A stretch of DNA of 13,600 nucleotides from an uncultured Collinsella sp. (GTDB lineage Bacteria > Actinomycetota > Coriobacteriia > Coriobacteriales > Coriobacteriaceae), in assembly GCA_937934165.1 (NCBI GenBank), contig CALGZX010000154.1, positions 1 to 13,600 of the forward strand, given 5' to 3'. Made by a program: the position numbers and the translations under genes. The notes below the pieces were generated by a model, which was not told the origin of the DNA, did no database searches, and saw only the letters and a program-made list of their open reading frames with translations. Of this stretch, positions 7,064-13,600 are shown piece after piece. Each line of letters begins with the position of its first letter. The stretch's first letter is position 1.

Positions 7064-7900
7064 CTACTCACTCCCCTTCTCGTCGTTGGTGACGGGGATA
7101 AAGCCCGCCTCGCGAATCTGCTTGTCCATCTTTTCGGACGTCACGTAGTCGATGTAATCCTGCGCCTGCTGCGAAGGCGAACCCTTCACAAAGAAGTAAA
7201 GGTCGCGCGAGATGGGATAGCCGCCGCTCGCGACCGTCTTCTCGGACGCCTCAACATGATTGACCGAGACGGCCTTGACCGAGGTCTTGGCGTTGAGGCT
7301 ATCGACGAAGCCCAGCGAAATGTAGCCAATGGCACCGCGCGAACGAGATACCACGTCGCGCACCTGGCCCGTGCCCGAAAGAACGGCCGAGCGGCGATCG
7401 AACGGGGTGCCGTCCATCACGATGGTGCGAAAGGCCTCACGCGTGCCGGACGCCTCATCTCGGTTGATGACCTGAATCCTCAGGTCCTCGCCACCGACTT
7501 CTTTCCAGTTGGTGATCTTGCCGGCGTAAATATCGCGGAGCTGCTCGGTCGAGAGGTTATCGACCGGGTTATCGTCGTTCACGATGACCGCGATACCGTC
7601 GTGGGCAATGACGATGGGAGTCAGGCCCAGATCCTGTTCGTCGGCATTGAGTCCACGGGAGGAGCTGGCGATATCGGCCGTGCCGGCGCTGACGGCCTCG
7701 ATGCCAGCGGAAGAACCCAAACCGGAAACGAGCACGTCGATGCCGGTCTCCTCCTTAAAACCCTCGGCCGCAATCTCGGCGATAGGAAGGCAGGTCGTAG
7801 AGCCGGCCACGGTAATGGAAGAGGTAGAAGATCCCGAAGAACAGGCGCACAGCGTAAGCGTAAGCACAGCGGCGCTCAGGACCGATACGATCTTTCTCAT
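7064..7900 (-). CDS. pstS: PstS, phosphate-binding lipoprotein
   Basis: A 278-residue extracytoplasmic receptor that captures phosphate for PstCAB. The signal peptide has a short basic start (MRK), a hydrophobic core (4-17) and a lipobox LCAC at 17-20, so Cys20 is the likely lipidated residue and the mature protein is tethered to the outside of the membrane. A Ser-rich spacer (21-28) leads to ITVAGSTT (29-36), which carries the first phosphate-binding loop. NRDEASGTREAF supplies the Arg/Ser/Gly/Thr contacts of the second loop. The ATG at 7900 overlaps the pgeF stop in an ATGA (7897-7900), and no good ribosome binding site precedes it, so it probably depends on translation of pgeF. It heads the pst genes proper; PstS is usually made in excess of the permease, and here there is no separate leader for it. 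Confidence 0.96.
   Translation of the reverse strand: MRKIVSVLSAAVLTLTLCACSSGSSTSSITVAGSTTCLPIAEIAAEGFKEETGIDVLVSGLGSSAGIEAVSAGTADIASSSRGLNADEQDLGLTPIVIAHDGIAVIVNDDNPVDNLSTEQLRDIYAGKITNWKEVGGEDLRIQVINRDEASGTREAFRTIVMDGTPFDRRSAVLSGTGQVRDVVSRSRGAIGYISLGFVDSLNAKTSVKAVSVNHVEASEKTVASGGYPISRDLYFFVKGSPSQQAQDYIDYVTSEKMDKQIREAGFIPVTNDEKGSE
7071..7076 (-). promoter_or_regulatory. Ribosome binding site of pstC
   Basis: GGGGAG inside the end of pstS is 8 nt before the ATG at 7062. It overlaps the alternative GTG at 7071 and so rules that start out. Confidence 0.65.
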
Positions 7901-8697
7901 AGCATCACGCCGATCGCAGCATGGCGCCCACAGGTGCCGTCCTCGTTACGGTAGGAATAAAAGCGGTCGTTCTGACGCACGGTCGAAAGCTGGGTATCCA
8001 CGATATTATCCGCGTCGACACCGACATCTACCAGCGCCTCGCGAATGGCAGCGGAAAGATCGAGCATGTGAGAGGTATTCGCATCGATGCAAGAGAACTC
8101 GGCGGCAAAGCGATCCATGAGTTCCTGGGATACCTCATATTCGTCACCCAAGATATGGGGGCCGATATAGGCGGAAACGTCGCTCGCATCGCAACCGGCA
8201 GCATCGCAAAGCGCCTGGCACGCCTTGGCGGAAATACGTGCAATCGTGCCCTTCCAACCGGAGTGCACCACGGCAAATCCGCCGGGGGCCACCAGCACCA
8301 CGGGAACGCAGTCGGCAAAGCAGAGCAGCACGGGCACGTTATGCGCCGTGCAGACGATGGCATCACAGCCCTCGGCAATCTGCTCGCGAACGTCCTCAAG
8401 GTCATCGGCGCCGTTCGAGGTCACCGCAACGATATGGTCACCATGGACCTGATTGGGAACGAGCAGGTTGTGCTCGCACTCGACGGCACCCATAGCCTCG
8501 AGCGCACGACGACGATTTTCTTGAACAGCAAAGGGGTCATCGCCAACATGCGAGCCCAAGTTGAGTGAGGAGTACGCATCTTCGGAAACGCCACCGGCGC
8601 GCTCGGTGAAGGCAAAGCGAACATCGGATGTCACGCCCTCCACCAACGTAACTCCATCATGGTCGACACGCGAAACTTTGTCCGCACGTGCTGCCAT
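7897..8697 (-). CDS. pgeF: PgeF/YfiH-family laccase-domain protein
   Basis: A 266-residue cytoplasmic protein of the YfiH/YlmD family (multicopper polyphenol oxidase-like fold). Members have been described as purine nucleoside phosphorylases and, as PgeF, as peptidoglycan editing factors that stop Ser replacing Ala in precursors. The metal triad is present: His85 in NQVHGD, Cys130 in FADCVPVVL and His145 in VVHSGWKG. Length fits the family. The start at 8697 has AGGAGG (8705-8710) 7 nt upstream; an in-frame GTG at 8718 would place that site inside the gene. It follows ftsZ, as in ylm clusters, but a terminator lies between them and its last bases overlap pstS. A Pho-box-like repeat lies about 105 bp before its start, so it may be expressed with the phosphate genes. 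Confidence 0.94.
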   Translation of the reverse strand: MAARADKVSRVDHDGVTLVEGVTSDVRFAFTERAGGVSEDAYSSLNLGSHVGDDPFAVQENRRRALEAMGAVECEHNLLVPNQVHGDHIVAVTSNGADDLEDVREQIAEGCDAIVCTAHNVPVLLCFADCVPVVLVAPGGFAVVHSGWKGTIARISAKACQALCDAAGCDASDVSAYIGPHILGDEYEVSQELMDRFAAEFSCIDANTSHMLDLSAAIREALVDVGVDADNIVDTQLSTVRQNDRFYSYRNEDGTCGRHAAIGVML

Positions 8698-8704
8698 ACT
8701 AAAG

Positions 8705-8710
8705 CCTCCT
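8705..8710 (-). promoter_or_regulatory. Ribosome binding site of pgeF
   Basis: AGGAGG, a perfect match to the anti-Shine-Dalgarno core, lies 7 nt before the ATG at 8697. It is probably the main ribosome entry for the pgeF-pstS pair. Confidence 0.75.
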
Positions 8711-8725
8711 AATAACACAAGTACC

Positions 8726-8760
8726 GCGGCATCGCCGCTACAGCCCGCGTTTATACGGCT
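8726..8760 (-). other. Leader hairpins upstream of pgeF
   Basis: Reading the minus strand, ACAGCC and GGCTGT pair around TATAAA-containing DNA, and then GCGGC pairs with GCCGC across a 3-nt loop (8726-8738). TATAAA at 8755-8750 resembles a -10 box, but I find no good -35 at 17-18 bp. If transcription starts further upstream these would be leader RNA hairpins. Confidence 0.3.
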
Positions 8761-8802
8761 GTCATACTTCTCTAAAAGGATACCCGCTGCGCTGGAGGCA
8801 AT

Positions 8803-8820
8803 CGTAAAGGGAACGTAAAG
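8803..8820 (-). promoter_or_regulatory. Pho-box-like direct repeat upstream of pgeF-pst operon
   Basis: On the minus strand CTTTACG occurs twice, exactly, with a 4-nt spacer TTCC, giving an 11-bp period. Two 7-mers spaced by 4 bp is the architecture of PhoB/PhoP operators. The 7-mer itself is not the E. coli (CTGTCAT) or Streptomyces (GTTCACC) consensus. It lies in the 210-nt ftsZ-pgeF gap, downstream of the ftsZ terminator, which is the only gap in which a promoter upstream of pgeF and pstS would be expected. Weak -10 candidates downstream are TATCCT near 8783-8778 and TATAAA at 8755-8750. The role is inferred from layout and neighbours only. Confidence 0.5.
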
Positions 8821-8850
8821 AGATTGGAGGTTCTAGTTTACAAAGTCGAA

Positions 8851-8881
8851 ATAAAAAGGGCGCGTCCATACGGACACGCCC
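8851..8881 (-). terminator. Rho-independent terminator of ftsZ
   Basis: GGGCGCGTCC (8858-8867) pairs with GGACACGCCC (8872-8881), one mismatch, around a 4-nt loop. On the minus strand it is followed by TTTTTATTT. It lies 27 nt after the ftsZ stop and separates ftsZ from the pgeF-pst unit. Confidence 0.88.
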
Positions 8882-8907
8882 CTGTGCACAACAATGCAAA
8901 GAACGAC

Positions 8908-10062
8908 TTAGAAGCTGCCGCGCTTCAGGAAGTCGGGAAGCTCGAACTGATCGTTGCCGAAGTTAGGAAGCTCGGTGCCACCGACGTTGCGGGTCGGAGC
9001 GGCCTGAGCCGGGCTGGTAGCCGGAGCGGTGCGCTGCGGCTCAGCGGAGGCAGCGGCCTTGCTCTGAGACTGCTGAGCAGCAAAGAGCTCGTCCTGACGG
9101 TTGACGTTGGAGTCGGAGAAGCCCGTAGCGATGACGGTGATACGCACCTGATCGCCCAGGGACTCGTCAACAACGGTACCGAAGATGATGTTGGCCTCGG
9201 GGTCGACGGCGTTGGCGACAACGTCGGCGGCGTCGCTGATCTCCTGGATACCCAGGTCCTTGGAACCGGCGATGGAGAGCAGCACGCGCGTGGCACCATC
9301 GATGGAGCTCTCGAGCAGCGGGCTGGAGATGGCCTGCTGGGCAGCGTCGACGGCACGGGTATCCCCAGAAGAGGTACCGATACCCATCATGGCGGTACCG
9401 GCCTGCTTCATGATGGTCTTAACATCGGCGAAGTCCAGGTTGATGATACCGGGGACGGTGATGAGGTCGGTAATGCCCTGGGTGCCCTGGGAAAGGACGC
9501 CATCGGCAATCGCGAAGGCCTCGAGCATGGTGGTCTTCTTCTCGGCGATGTCGAGCAGCTTATCGTTAGGGATGACGATCATGGTATCGACGCAATCGGA
9601 GAGGGTCTTAATGCCCTCCTCGGCGCTCTTCTTGCGCTTGCGGCCCTCGAAGGTGAAGGGCTTGGTCACGACGGCGACGGTCAGTGCACCGACCTCGTTC
9701 ATCGCGATATCGGCAACGATGGGAGCAGCGCCGGTACCGGTGCCACCGCCCTCGCCGCAGGTGATGAACACCATGTCGGCGCCAGCAAGCGCCTCGGCAA
9801 TGTCGTCGCGGGACTCATCGGCAGCCTTGCGGCCAACCTCGGGGTTGGCGCCGGCGCCCAGGCCGCGGGTAAGGTCGGTGCCGATGTGCACCTTGATATC
9901 GGCATCAGAGATCGCGAGTGCCTGAGCATCGGTGTTGATGGCAACAAACTCGACGCCGCGGATGCCCTCTTCGATCATTCGATTGACCGCGTTGGTACCG
10001 CCGCCGCCGACGCCGACCACCTTAATGACGGCAAGGTAGTTGTTGATCTCTGTCTCGTGCAT
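8908..10062 (-). CDS. ftsZ: FtsZ, tubulin-like cell division GTPase
   Basis: A 384-residue FtsZ, the GTPase that polymerises into the Z ring. Visible parts: the N-terminal nucleotide loop VVGVGGGGTNAVNRM (15-29), the tubulin signature GGGTGTG (105-111), and the catalytic T7 loop N-L-D-F-A-D (Asn208, Asp210, Asp213) that completes the GTP site of the next subunit. A linker rich in Ala, Gln, Ser and Pro (about 320-360) leads to the C-terminal peptide ELPDFLKRGSF (374-384), which docks SepF and other partners. The start at 10062 has GGAGG (10069-10073) 6 nt upstream; an ATG at 10092 in frame would add ten atypical residues. It follows ftsQ after a 199-nt AT-rich gap and ends in a strong terminator. 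Confidence 0.98.
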   Translation of the reverse strand: MHETEINNYLAVIKVVGVGGGGTNAVNRMIEEGIRGVEFVAINTDAQALAISDADIKVHIGTDLTRGLGAGANPEVGRKAADESRDDIAEALAGADMVFITCGEGGGTGTGAAPIVADIAMNEVGALTVAVVTKPFTFEGRKRKKSAEEGIKTLSDCVDTMIVIPNDKLLDIAEKKTTMLEAFAIADGVLSQGTQGITDLITVPGIINLDFADVKTIMKQAGTAMMGIGTSSGDTRAVDAAQQAISSPLLESSIDGATRVLLSIAGSKDLGIQEISDAADVVANAVDPEANIIFGTVVDESLGDQVRITVIATGFSDSNVNRQDELFAAQQSQSKAAASAEPQRTAPATSPAQAAPTRNVGGTELPNFGNDQFELPDFLKRGSF

Positions 10063-10068
10063 GTCGGT

Positions 10069-10073
10069 CCTCC
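10069..10073 (-). promoter_or_regulatory. Ribosome binding site of ftsZ
   Basis: GGAGG lies 6 nt before the ATG at 10062 and selects it over the in-frame ATG at 10092. Confidence 0.7.
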
Positions 10074-10261
10074 GAACAAAGGTTATAGCCATAGCATGGG
10101 TCGACCCCTGCGCACATTAACCTTCAGGTTGAAAGTAAATGCAAAGGTAAACCGTATTATGTTTGCACATTATGAACGTATCAGTCAAATAATTGACCGT
10201 GAAAACCAAACAAACCAGATAAACGGCGTGGTATGGCCCCTCAACAAAGTAACAACCAGCG
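10074..10261 (-). promoter_or_regulatory. AT-rich ftsQ-ftsZ spacer, probable ftsZ promoter region
   Basis: This gap is clearly more AT-rich than its surroundings, as expected for promoter DNA. On the minus strand TTGACT (10197 region, within 10192-10197) is a good -35 candidate. The possible -10 boxes do not fit well: CATAAT is too close, and TAATAC is 23 bp away. TTGACT is one arm of a perfect inverted repeat (10184-10197). The exact promoter cannot be fixed by eye. Confidence 0.45.
10184..10197. repeat. Inverted repeat upstream of ftsZ
   Basis: GTCAA and TTGAC form a perfect 5-bp inverted repeat with a 4-nt AT spacer, overlapping the best -35-like box of the ftsQ-ftsZ gap. It could be a small operator. 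It is short enough to arise by chance. Confidence 0.35.
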
Positions 10262-11518
10262 CTACGAGGTCGGAGCATTCCTAAATGTGTAGTTGCCCGG
10301 AGAGCGCACATTGATATACGTTACGCCCTCTACCTGCGAAAGCAACTTGGTGACTACGCGTTCCTTCTTGGCGATATCGTTCGAATCGCCCAGCGACACC
10401 TCAATGCCGTTATTGAGGTTTGCCGAGATGGCTTCGACCGAAGGCGTGGAAATATCCTTGACTTGTCCCAAGAACTCGCTCGAAAAACCACGCACATAAT
10501 CCAGGCCGGCCTTAACGGCTTTGGAGTTCACCGCCTGGCCGGAAACCGGAGCGACATCCGCCGAGACATCAGTCAACAGCACCGCGCCATAATGCTTAGC
10601 GAGCGCCAGCGCGGCATCGATTCCGGTCAAGGTATTTGAGCCCTGCCCTGTCGTGATGACGTTGCCCTGGTCGTCCACTTCGACCGACGTCGACAGTGGG
10701 GCGATCCAGGTGTCATCATCCCCGATGGCCCAGGCAAGGTCATCGGAGCTGATATAGGCAATTGCGATGACCTTGCGCTCCATAGGCGTAATGATGAGCG
10801 TATGCGGGAACTGACGCTGGACATCCACGCCCGAGACCCACGGGTTCTGCTTGAGATCCTCGGTAATCTGCTCGGGATCGACGTTAAAAAGCGACGTTCC
10901 CTCGGGCAAATCGATCAGCTGGATAGCATCGTGCTTCGTCACATGCTCGCTGCCTTGAATCTGAATATCAGTGGCGGTAAACAATCCAGAGTTAATCACC
11001 ACGATGGCAACGACGACGAGCACGGCCAAGACGGCCAGAACGCCGCCCACGATTTTGCCTTTGCCTGTAACGACAGAAGCGGCGTCTGATGTTTTATTTA
11101 CCATCGCCCCAAGTGAAGACAACGGGTTGACGCTTTTTTTACCCGAAGGCTTCTTGACGGTAACCGGCACCGATGTCAGCGAGCGCGGTTTCGATGCGCC
11201 CAGCGTGCGACCTGGACGCGGCGCTTTAGTTCCCGTCGAGGGCTTAGGAGTTGCCATGGGACGGGCAGGTTTGGCGCCCATAACAGGCTTTGACGTCACC
11301 GAGGGACGCGAGGACTTTTTTGCGGCCGGACGATTACCGAGCTGCGAGCCGACGACCGGACGACTGGTCTGTCGAGCATGCCCGACAGACTTAGAATGCG
11401 CGACGGTATTGCGTTGAGGTTTGGCAGGCGCGCCGGAACGCCCTCCGGCGCGGCGGAAGGTGGGTTTCGATGCTCTAGAAGCCAAGGAATTTAACTTCCG
11501 GTCTGAGCTCGATGCCAT
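10262..11518 (-). CDS. ftsQ: FtsQ/DivIB-type divisome protein
   Basis: A 418-residue single-pass membrane protein. FtsQ (DivIB) joins the divisome, binds FtsB/FtsL and helps control septal synthesis. The cytoplasmic tail (1-155) is long, basic and low in complexity, full of Lys/Arg, Pro, Ser and Thr. The membrane segment is about 156-177. The POTRA domain follows (about 181-250: FTATDIQIQGSEHV, EGTSLFNVD and NPWVSGVDVQRQFPHT are typical), then the FtsQ beta domain to about 410. The usual FtsQ tail is far shorter, although long tails are known in actinobacteria. The ATG at 11518 lies inside the last codons of murB (44-nt overlap), with GGGAGG just 3 nt upstream. A TTG in frame near 11485 is an alternative start. 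It lies between murB and ftsZ, the standard dcw place. Confidence 0.92.
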   Translation of the reverse strand: MASSSDRKLNSLASRASKPTFRRAGGRSGAPAKPQRNTVAHSKSVGHARQTSRPVVGSQLGNRPAAKKSSRPSVTSKPVMGAKPARPMATPKPSTGTKAPRPGRTLGASKPRSLTSVPVTVKKPSGKKSVNPLSSLGAMVNKTSDAASVVTGKGKIVGGVLAVLAVLVVVAIVVINSGLFTATDIQIQGSEHVTKHDAIQLIDLPEGTSLFNVDPEQITEDLKQNPWVSGVDVQRQFPHTLIITPMERKVIAIAYISSDDLAWAIGDDDTWIAPLSTSVEVDDQGNVITTGQGSNTLTGIDAALALAKHYGAVLLTDVSADVAPVSGQAVNSKAVKAGLDYVRGFSSEFLGQVKDISTPSVEAISANLNNGIEVSLGDSNDIAKKERVVTKLLSQVEGVTYINVRSPGNYTFRNAPTS

Positions 11519-12386
11519 ACGCCTCCCTCACCTTTCCGTGCACATGTCTGATAACCGCGGCAACGTCATCGGCCGAGGCAGTTCCGTTATTAACGATAAA
11601 ATTAGCGTGAACGGGCGAAACTTCCGCGCCGCCAATCGAAAAACCCTTTAATCCACAATCCTCGATAAGCTTGCCCACACTCGCATCGGGCGGGTTGCGA
11701 AAGACCGACCCGCAGGATGCGCGACCCATGGGCTGCGTACGCTTGCGCCTCGTCAGGTACCGCTCCATGCGCTCGCGAATGTCGGCCTTGGGCGCCGGTT
11801 TAAGCTTGAGCACGCACTCGAGGATGATCTCATTGCGGGGAAGGCTACATTCGCGGTAGCCCCAAGTGATCTCGGACCCCGCATAATGTTTGATACCGGA
11901 TGCCGGGTCAAACGTTACGACATCCTCAACCAGCGAGCCAATCCACTCGGTCCGTGTGCCGGCATTCATAGATATCGCACCGCCGACCGAGCCAGGGATG
12001 CCAACGGCAAACTCAAGGCCCGAGAGGCTACGCGATAGGGCATCGTTGACCAGGCGCGCAAACATCACGCCCGCACCGACCGTCAGCGTACAACCGTCAT
12101 CGGCAACAACCGTGCGCTGAAACTCACGTCCGAGCGAAATGACGGCGCCGCGATAACCGCCATCGGCAACCAGCAGATTGGAGCCCTTGCCGATGATGAC
12201 CCACGGCACCTGCTCGCGATCGAGCACCGCCACGGCGCGGCGAAGGGCATGATAGCTATGGCACGTCACAAAGAGGTCGGCCTTGCCGCCGATACGATAG
12301 CTCGTATGACGCGCAAGGCGCTCGTCCTCGATCACATCCGTGTCGATCATGCCCGAGAGCGCCATGACGGCGTTAAACAGACCCAT
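11475..12386 (-). CDS. murB: UDP-N-acetylenolpyruvoylglucosamine reductase MurB
   Basis: A 303-residue cytoplasmic flavoenzyme that reduces UDP-GlcNAc-enolpyruvate to UDP-MurNAc with NADPH, the second committed step of peptidoglycan synthesis. FAD-binding pieces are TSYRIGGKADLF (28-39), IIGKGSNLLVADGG (64-77) and GIPGSVGGAISMNAG (129-143). The catalytic Ser is Ser227 in CGSVFRNP, and the Glu of RPEVKF (Glu297) near the end completes the site. Arg178 in GYREC matches the substrate-binding YR motif. It starts 5 nt after the murC stop with no clear ribosome binding site, so translation is probably coupled to murC. Its 3' end overlaps the start of ftsQ by 44 nt. Confidence 0.96.
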   Translation of the reverse strand: MGLFNAVMALSGMIDTDVIEDERLARHTSYRIGGKADLFVTCHSYHALRRAVAVLDREQVPWVIIGKGSNLLVADGGYRGAVISLGREFQRTVVADDGCTLTVGAGVMFARLVNDALSRSLSGLEFAVGIPGSVGGAISMNAGTRTEWIGSLVEDVVTFDPASGIKHYAGSEITWGYRECSLPRNEIILECVLKLKPAPKADIRERMERYLTRRKRTQPMGRASCGSVFRNPPDASVGKLIEDCGLKGFSIGGAEVSPVHANFIVNNGTASADDVAAVIRHVHGKVREAYGIELRPEVKFLGF

Positions 12387-12391
12387 TAGAC

Positions 12392-13600
12392 TTAAGCGTC
12401 TTTCTTGGCAGTCAGATACTCAATGAACTCGGGGCCGACGGTCGTAACGTCACCGGCACCCATAGTGAGCAGCAGGTCGCCCTCGCCCACCATCTGCTCG
12501 AGCTCCTGATTGAGCTCAAGACGGCTGGAGCAGTACACGACCTCCTTGCCAGGATGCTTGGCGCGCACGGTATCGGCGAGCATCTTAGAGGTGACACCCG
12601 GAATGGGCATCTCGCCAGCCGAGAACACATCAATCAGCAGCAGTTTATCGGCATTGGCAAATGCATCGGCAAAGTCGTCGCACAGGGCCTGCAGGCGCGA
12701 ATAGCGGTGCGGCTGGAACACGACGTCGACGTGCTTGTAGCCCAGCGACGAAGCAGCAGCAAGCGTCGCCTTGATCTCGGTGGGGTGATGGCCGTAATCA
12801 TCGACCACGGTGATGCCATCGATATCGCCCACGTGGGTAAAGCGACGGCGGACGCCCTCAAAGCTCGAGAGCGCCTTGGCGGCGGCGTCGATGTCAAGGC
12901 CCAGGACATGGGCGACGGTGAGCACCGCCGTGGCGTTGAGCATGTTGTGGCGACCGGGATTGCTCTTGATCTCCACAGCGTGCTCAGTGCCGTCCTCAAA
13001 GCGAACGATAAAGTCGCTCTGGATGCCCTTGACATCCGGGTGCATGCAGACGATGTCGTTGCTCTCGGCAAAGCCGTAGGAAAGCACGTGACGACCCGTC
13101 GACTTGGCGAGCTCGACCAGATGCGGGTCCTCACCGCAGACGATGACGGTGCCGTCCTCGCCCACCAGGCTCATGAATTTGGCGAAAGTTGCCTCGATCT
13201 CCTCGATACCCGAGTAGTGATCGAGGTGGTCGGCCTCGACGTTGGTCACGATGACCACGTTGGGGTTCAGGAACAGGAAGGAGCTGTCGGACTCGTCGGC
13301 CTCGGCGACAAAGTAGTCGCCCGAGCCGTTCTTGCCGTTCGTGTCATAGCCCTCGACGATGCCACCGATCAAGAAGCTCGGATCCAGACCCATGCGGTCG
13401 AGCATGGTGGCGCACATCGAAGACGTGGTGGTCTTGCCATGCGTGCCGGCAACAGCGACGGTGGTGTAGCCGTGGCCCAAAGCAGAGAGCATCTTGGCAC
13501 GGGGCCACACGGGAATACCAAGCTCGCGAGCGCGCACGAGTTCAGGGTTGGACTCCGGAATAGCGGTGGAGACAACAACCACGTCGGGCTTGACCTCGTC
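12392..13600 (-). CDS. murC: UDP-N-acetylmuramate--L-alanine ligase MurC (5' end outside window)
   Basis: The reading frame is open to the right edge, so the N-terminus (roughly 60-70 residues, with the Rossmann UDP-binding start) is outside the window; 402 residues are seen. MurC adds L-Ala to UDP-MurNAc with ATP in the cytoplasm. The ATP loop AGTHGKTT is at visible residues 51-58. Further Mur-ligase landmarks are EADESDSSF, NVEADHLDHY, NPGRHNMLNATAV (which marks the shift to the central domain), DDYGHHPTEI and FQPHRYSR, all typical of MurC, not MurD/E/F. The stop is at 12392. It leads directly into murB. A GTG at 13582 is an internal Val codon, not a start. Confidence 0.97.
   Translation of the reverse strand, partial: DEVKPDVVVVSTAIPESNPELVRARELGIPVWPRAKMLSALGHGYTTVAVAGTHGKTTTSSMCATMLDRMGLDPSFLIGGIVEGYDTNGKNGSGDYFVAEADESDSSFLFLNPNVVIVTNVEADHLDHYSGIEEIEATFAKFMSLVGEDGTVIVCGEDPHLVELAKSTGRHVLSYGFAESNDIVCMHPDVKGIQSDFIVRFEDGTEHAVEIKSNPGRHNMLNATAVLTVAHVLGLDIDAAAKALSSFEGVRRRFTHVGDIDGITVVDDYGHHPTEIKATLAAASSLGYKHVDVVFQPHRYSRLQALCDDFADAFANADKLLLIDVFSAGEMPIPGVTSKMLADTVRAKHPGKEVVYCSSRLELNQELEQMVGEGDLLLTMGAGDVTTVGPEFIEYLTAKKDA

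Noticed and set aside
7063..7071. pstC start at GTG 7071
   Set aside because: This GTG overlaps the GGGGAG that is ideally spaced for the ATG at 7062.
7061..7954. A 297-codon plus-strand open frame opposite pstS
   Set aside because: It is antisense to a clear PstS lipoprotein and has an Arg/Gly/His-rich product without recognisable motifs.
8824..10284. A 486-codon open frame on the plus strand, opposite ftsZ
   Set aside because: The frame is antisense to an unmistakable ftsZ, and its product is low-complexity Gly/Leu/Asp-rich sequence typical of the complement of GC-rich codons. No family is recognisable and its start has no support.

Overview
The window looks like a chromosomal stretch from a high-GC actinobacterium of the class Coriobacteriia, probably Collinsella or a close relative. 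The basis is a C/G-ending codon style, FtsZ plus SepF plus a KRGY-type DivIVA with no ftsA, and the murC-murB-ftsQ-ftsZ order. The genus is inference; no marker gene here fixes it.

Apart from one plus-strand gene at the left edge, all genes lie on the minus strand and are read from right to left. They form a division and cell-wall (dcw/ylm-type) cluster: murC (entering from the right edge), murB, ftsQ, ftsZ, pgeF (ylmD), yggS (ylmE), sepF (ylmF), yggT (ylmG) and divIVA. MurC and MurB act in cytoplasmic peptidoglycan precursor synthesis. FtsQ and FtsZ are divisome components, SepF anchors FtsZ to the membrane, and DivIVA marks poles and septa.

A complete high-affinity phosphate uptake operon, pstS-pstC-pstA-pstB-phoU, sits between pgeF and yggS, which are normally close neighbours in ylm clusters. 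pstS overlaps the end of pgeF by an ATGA, so pgeF is the de facto first gene of the phosphate operon. A terminator follows ftsZ, and a Pho-box-like direct repeat (two identical 7-mers 11 bp apart) lies upstream of pgeF. No convincing terminator separates phoU from yggS, so phosphate-responsive read-through into the division genes is possible but unproven.

The left edge carries a convergent nitroreductase-family flavoprotein gene (+), separated from divIVA by two hairpin terminators, one of them bidirectional. Its first half has a codon style and strand composition unlike the rest of the window.

The main oddities are: the phosphate operon inside the division cluster, with pgeF coupled to it; yggT, which lacks any ATG/GTG/TTG start where the family needs one and lies in frame behind the sepF stop codon; a PhoU with a degenerate second metal-binding motif and an acidic tail; and a long basic N-terminal tail on FtsQ. 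No CRISPR array, transposon, tRNA, rRNA or defence system was seen, and no gene-free stretch reaches 300 bases.
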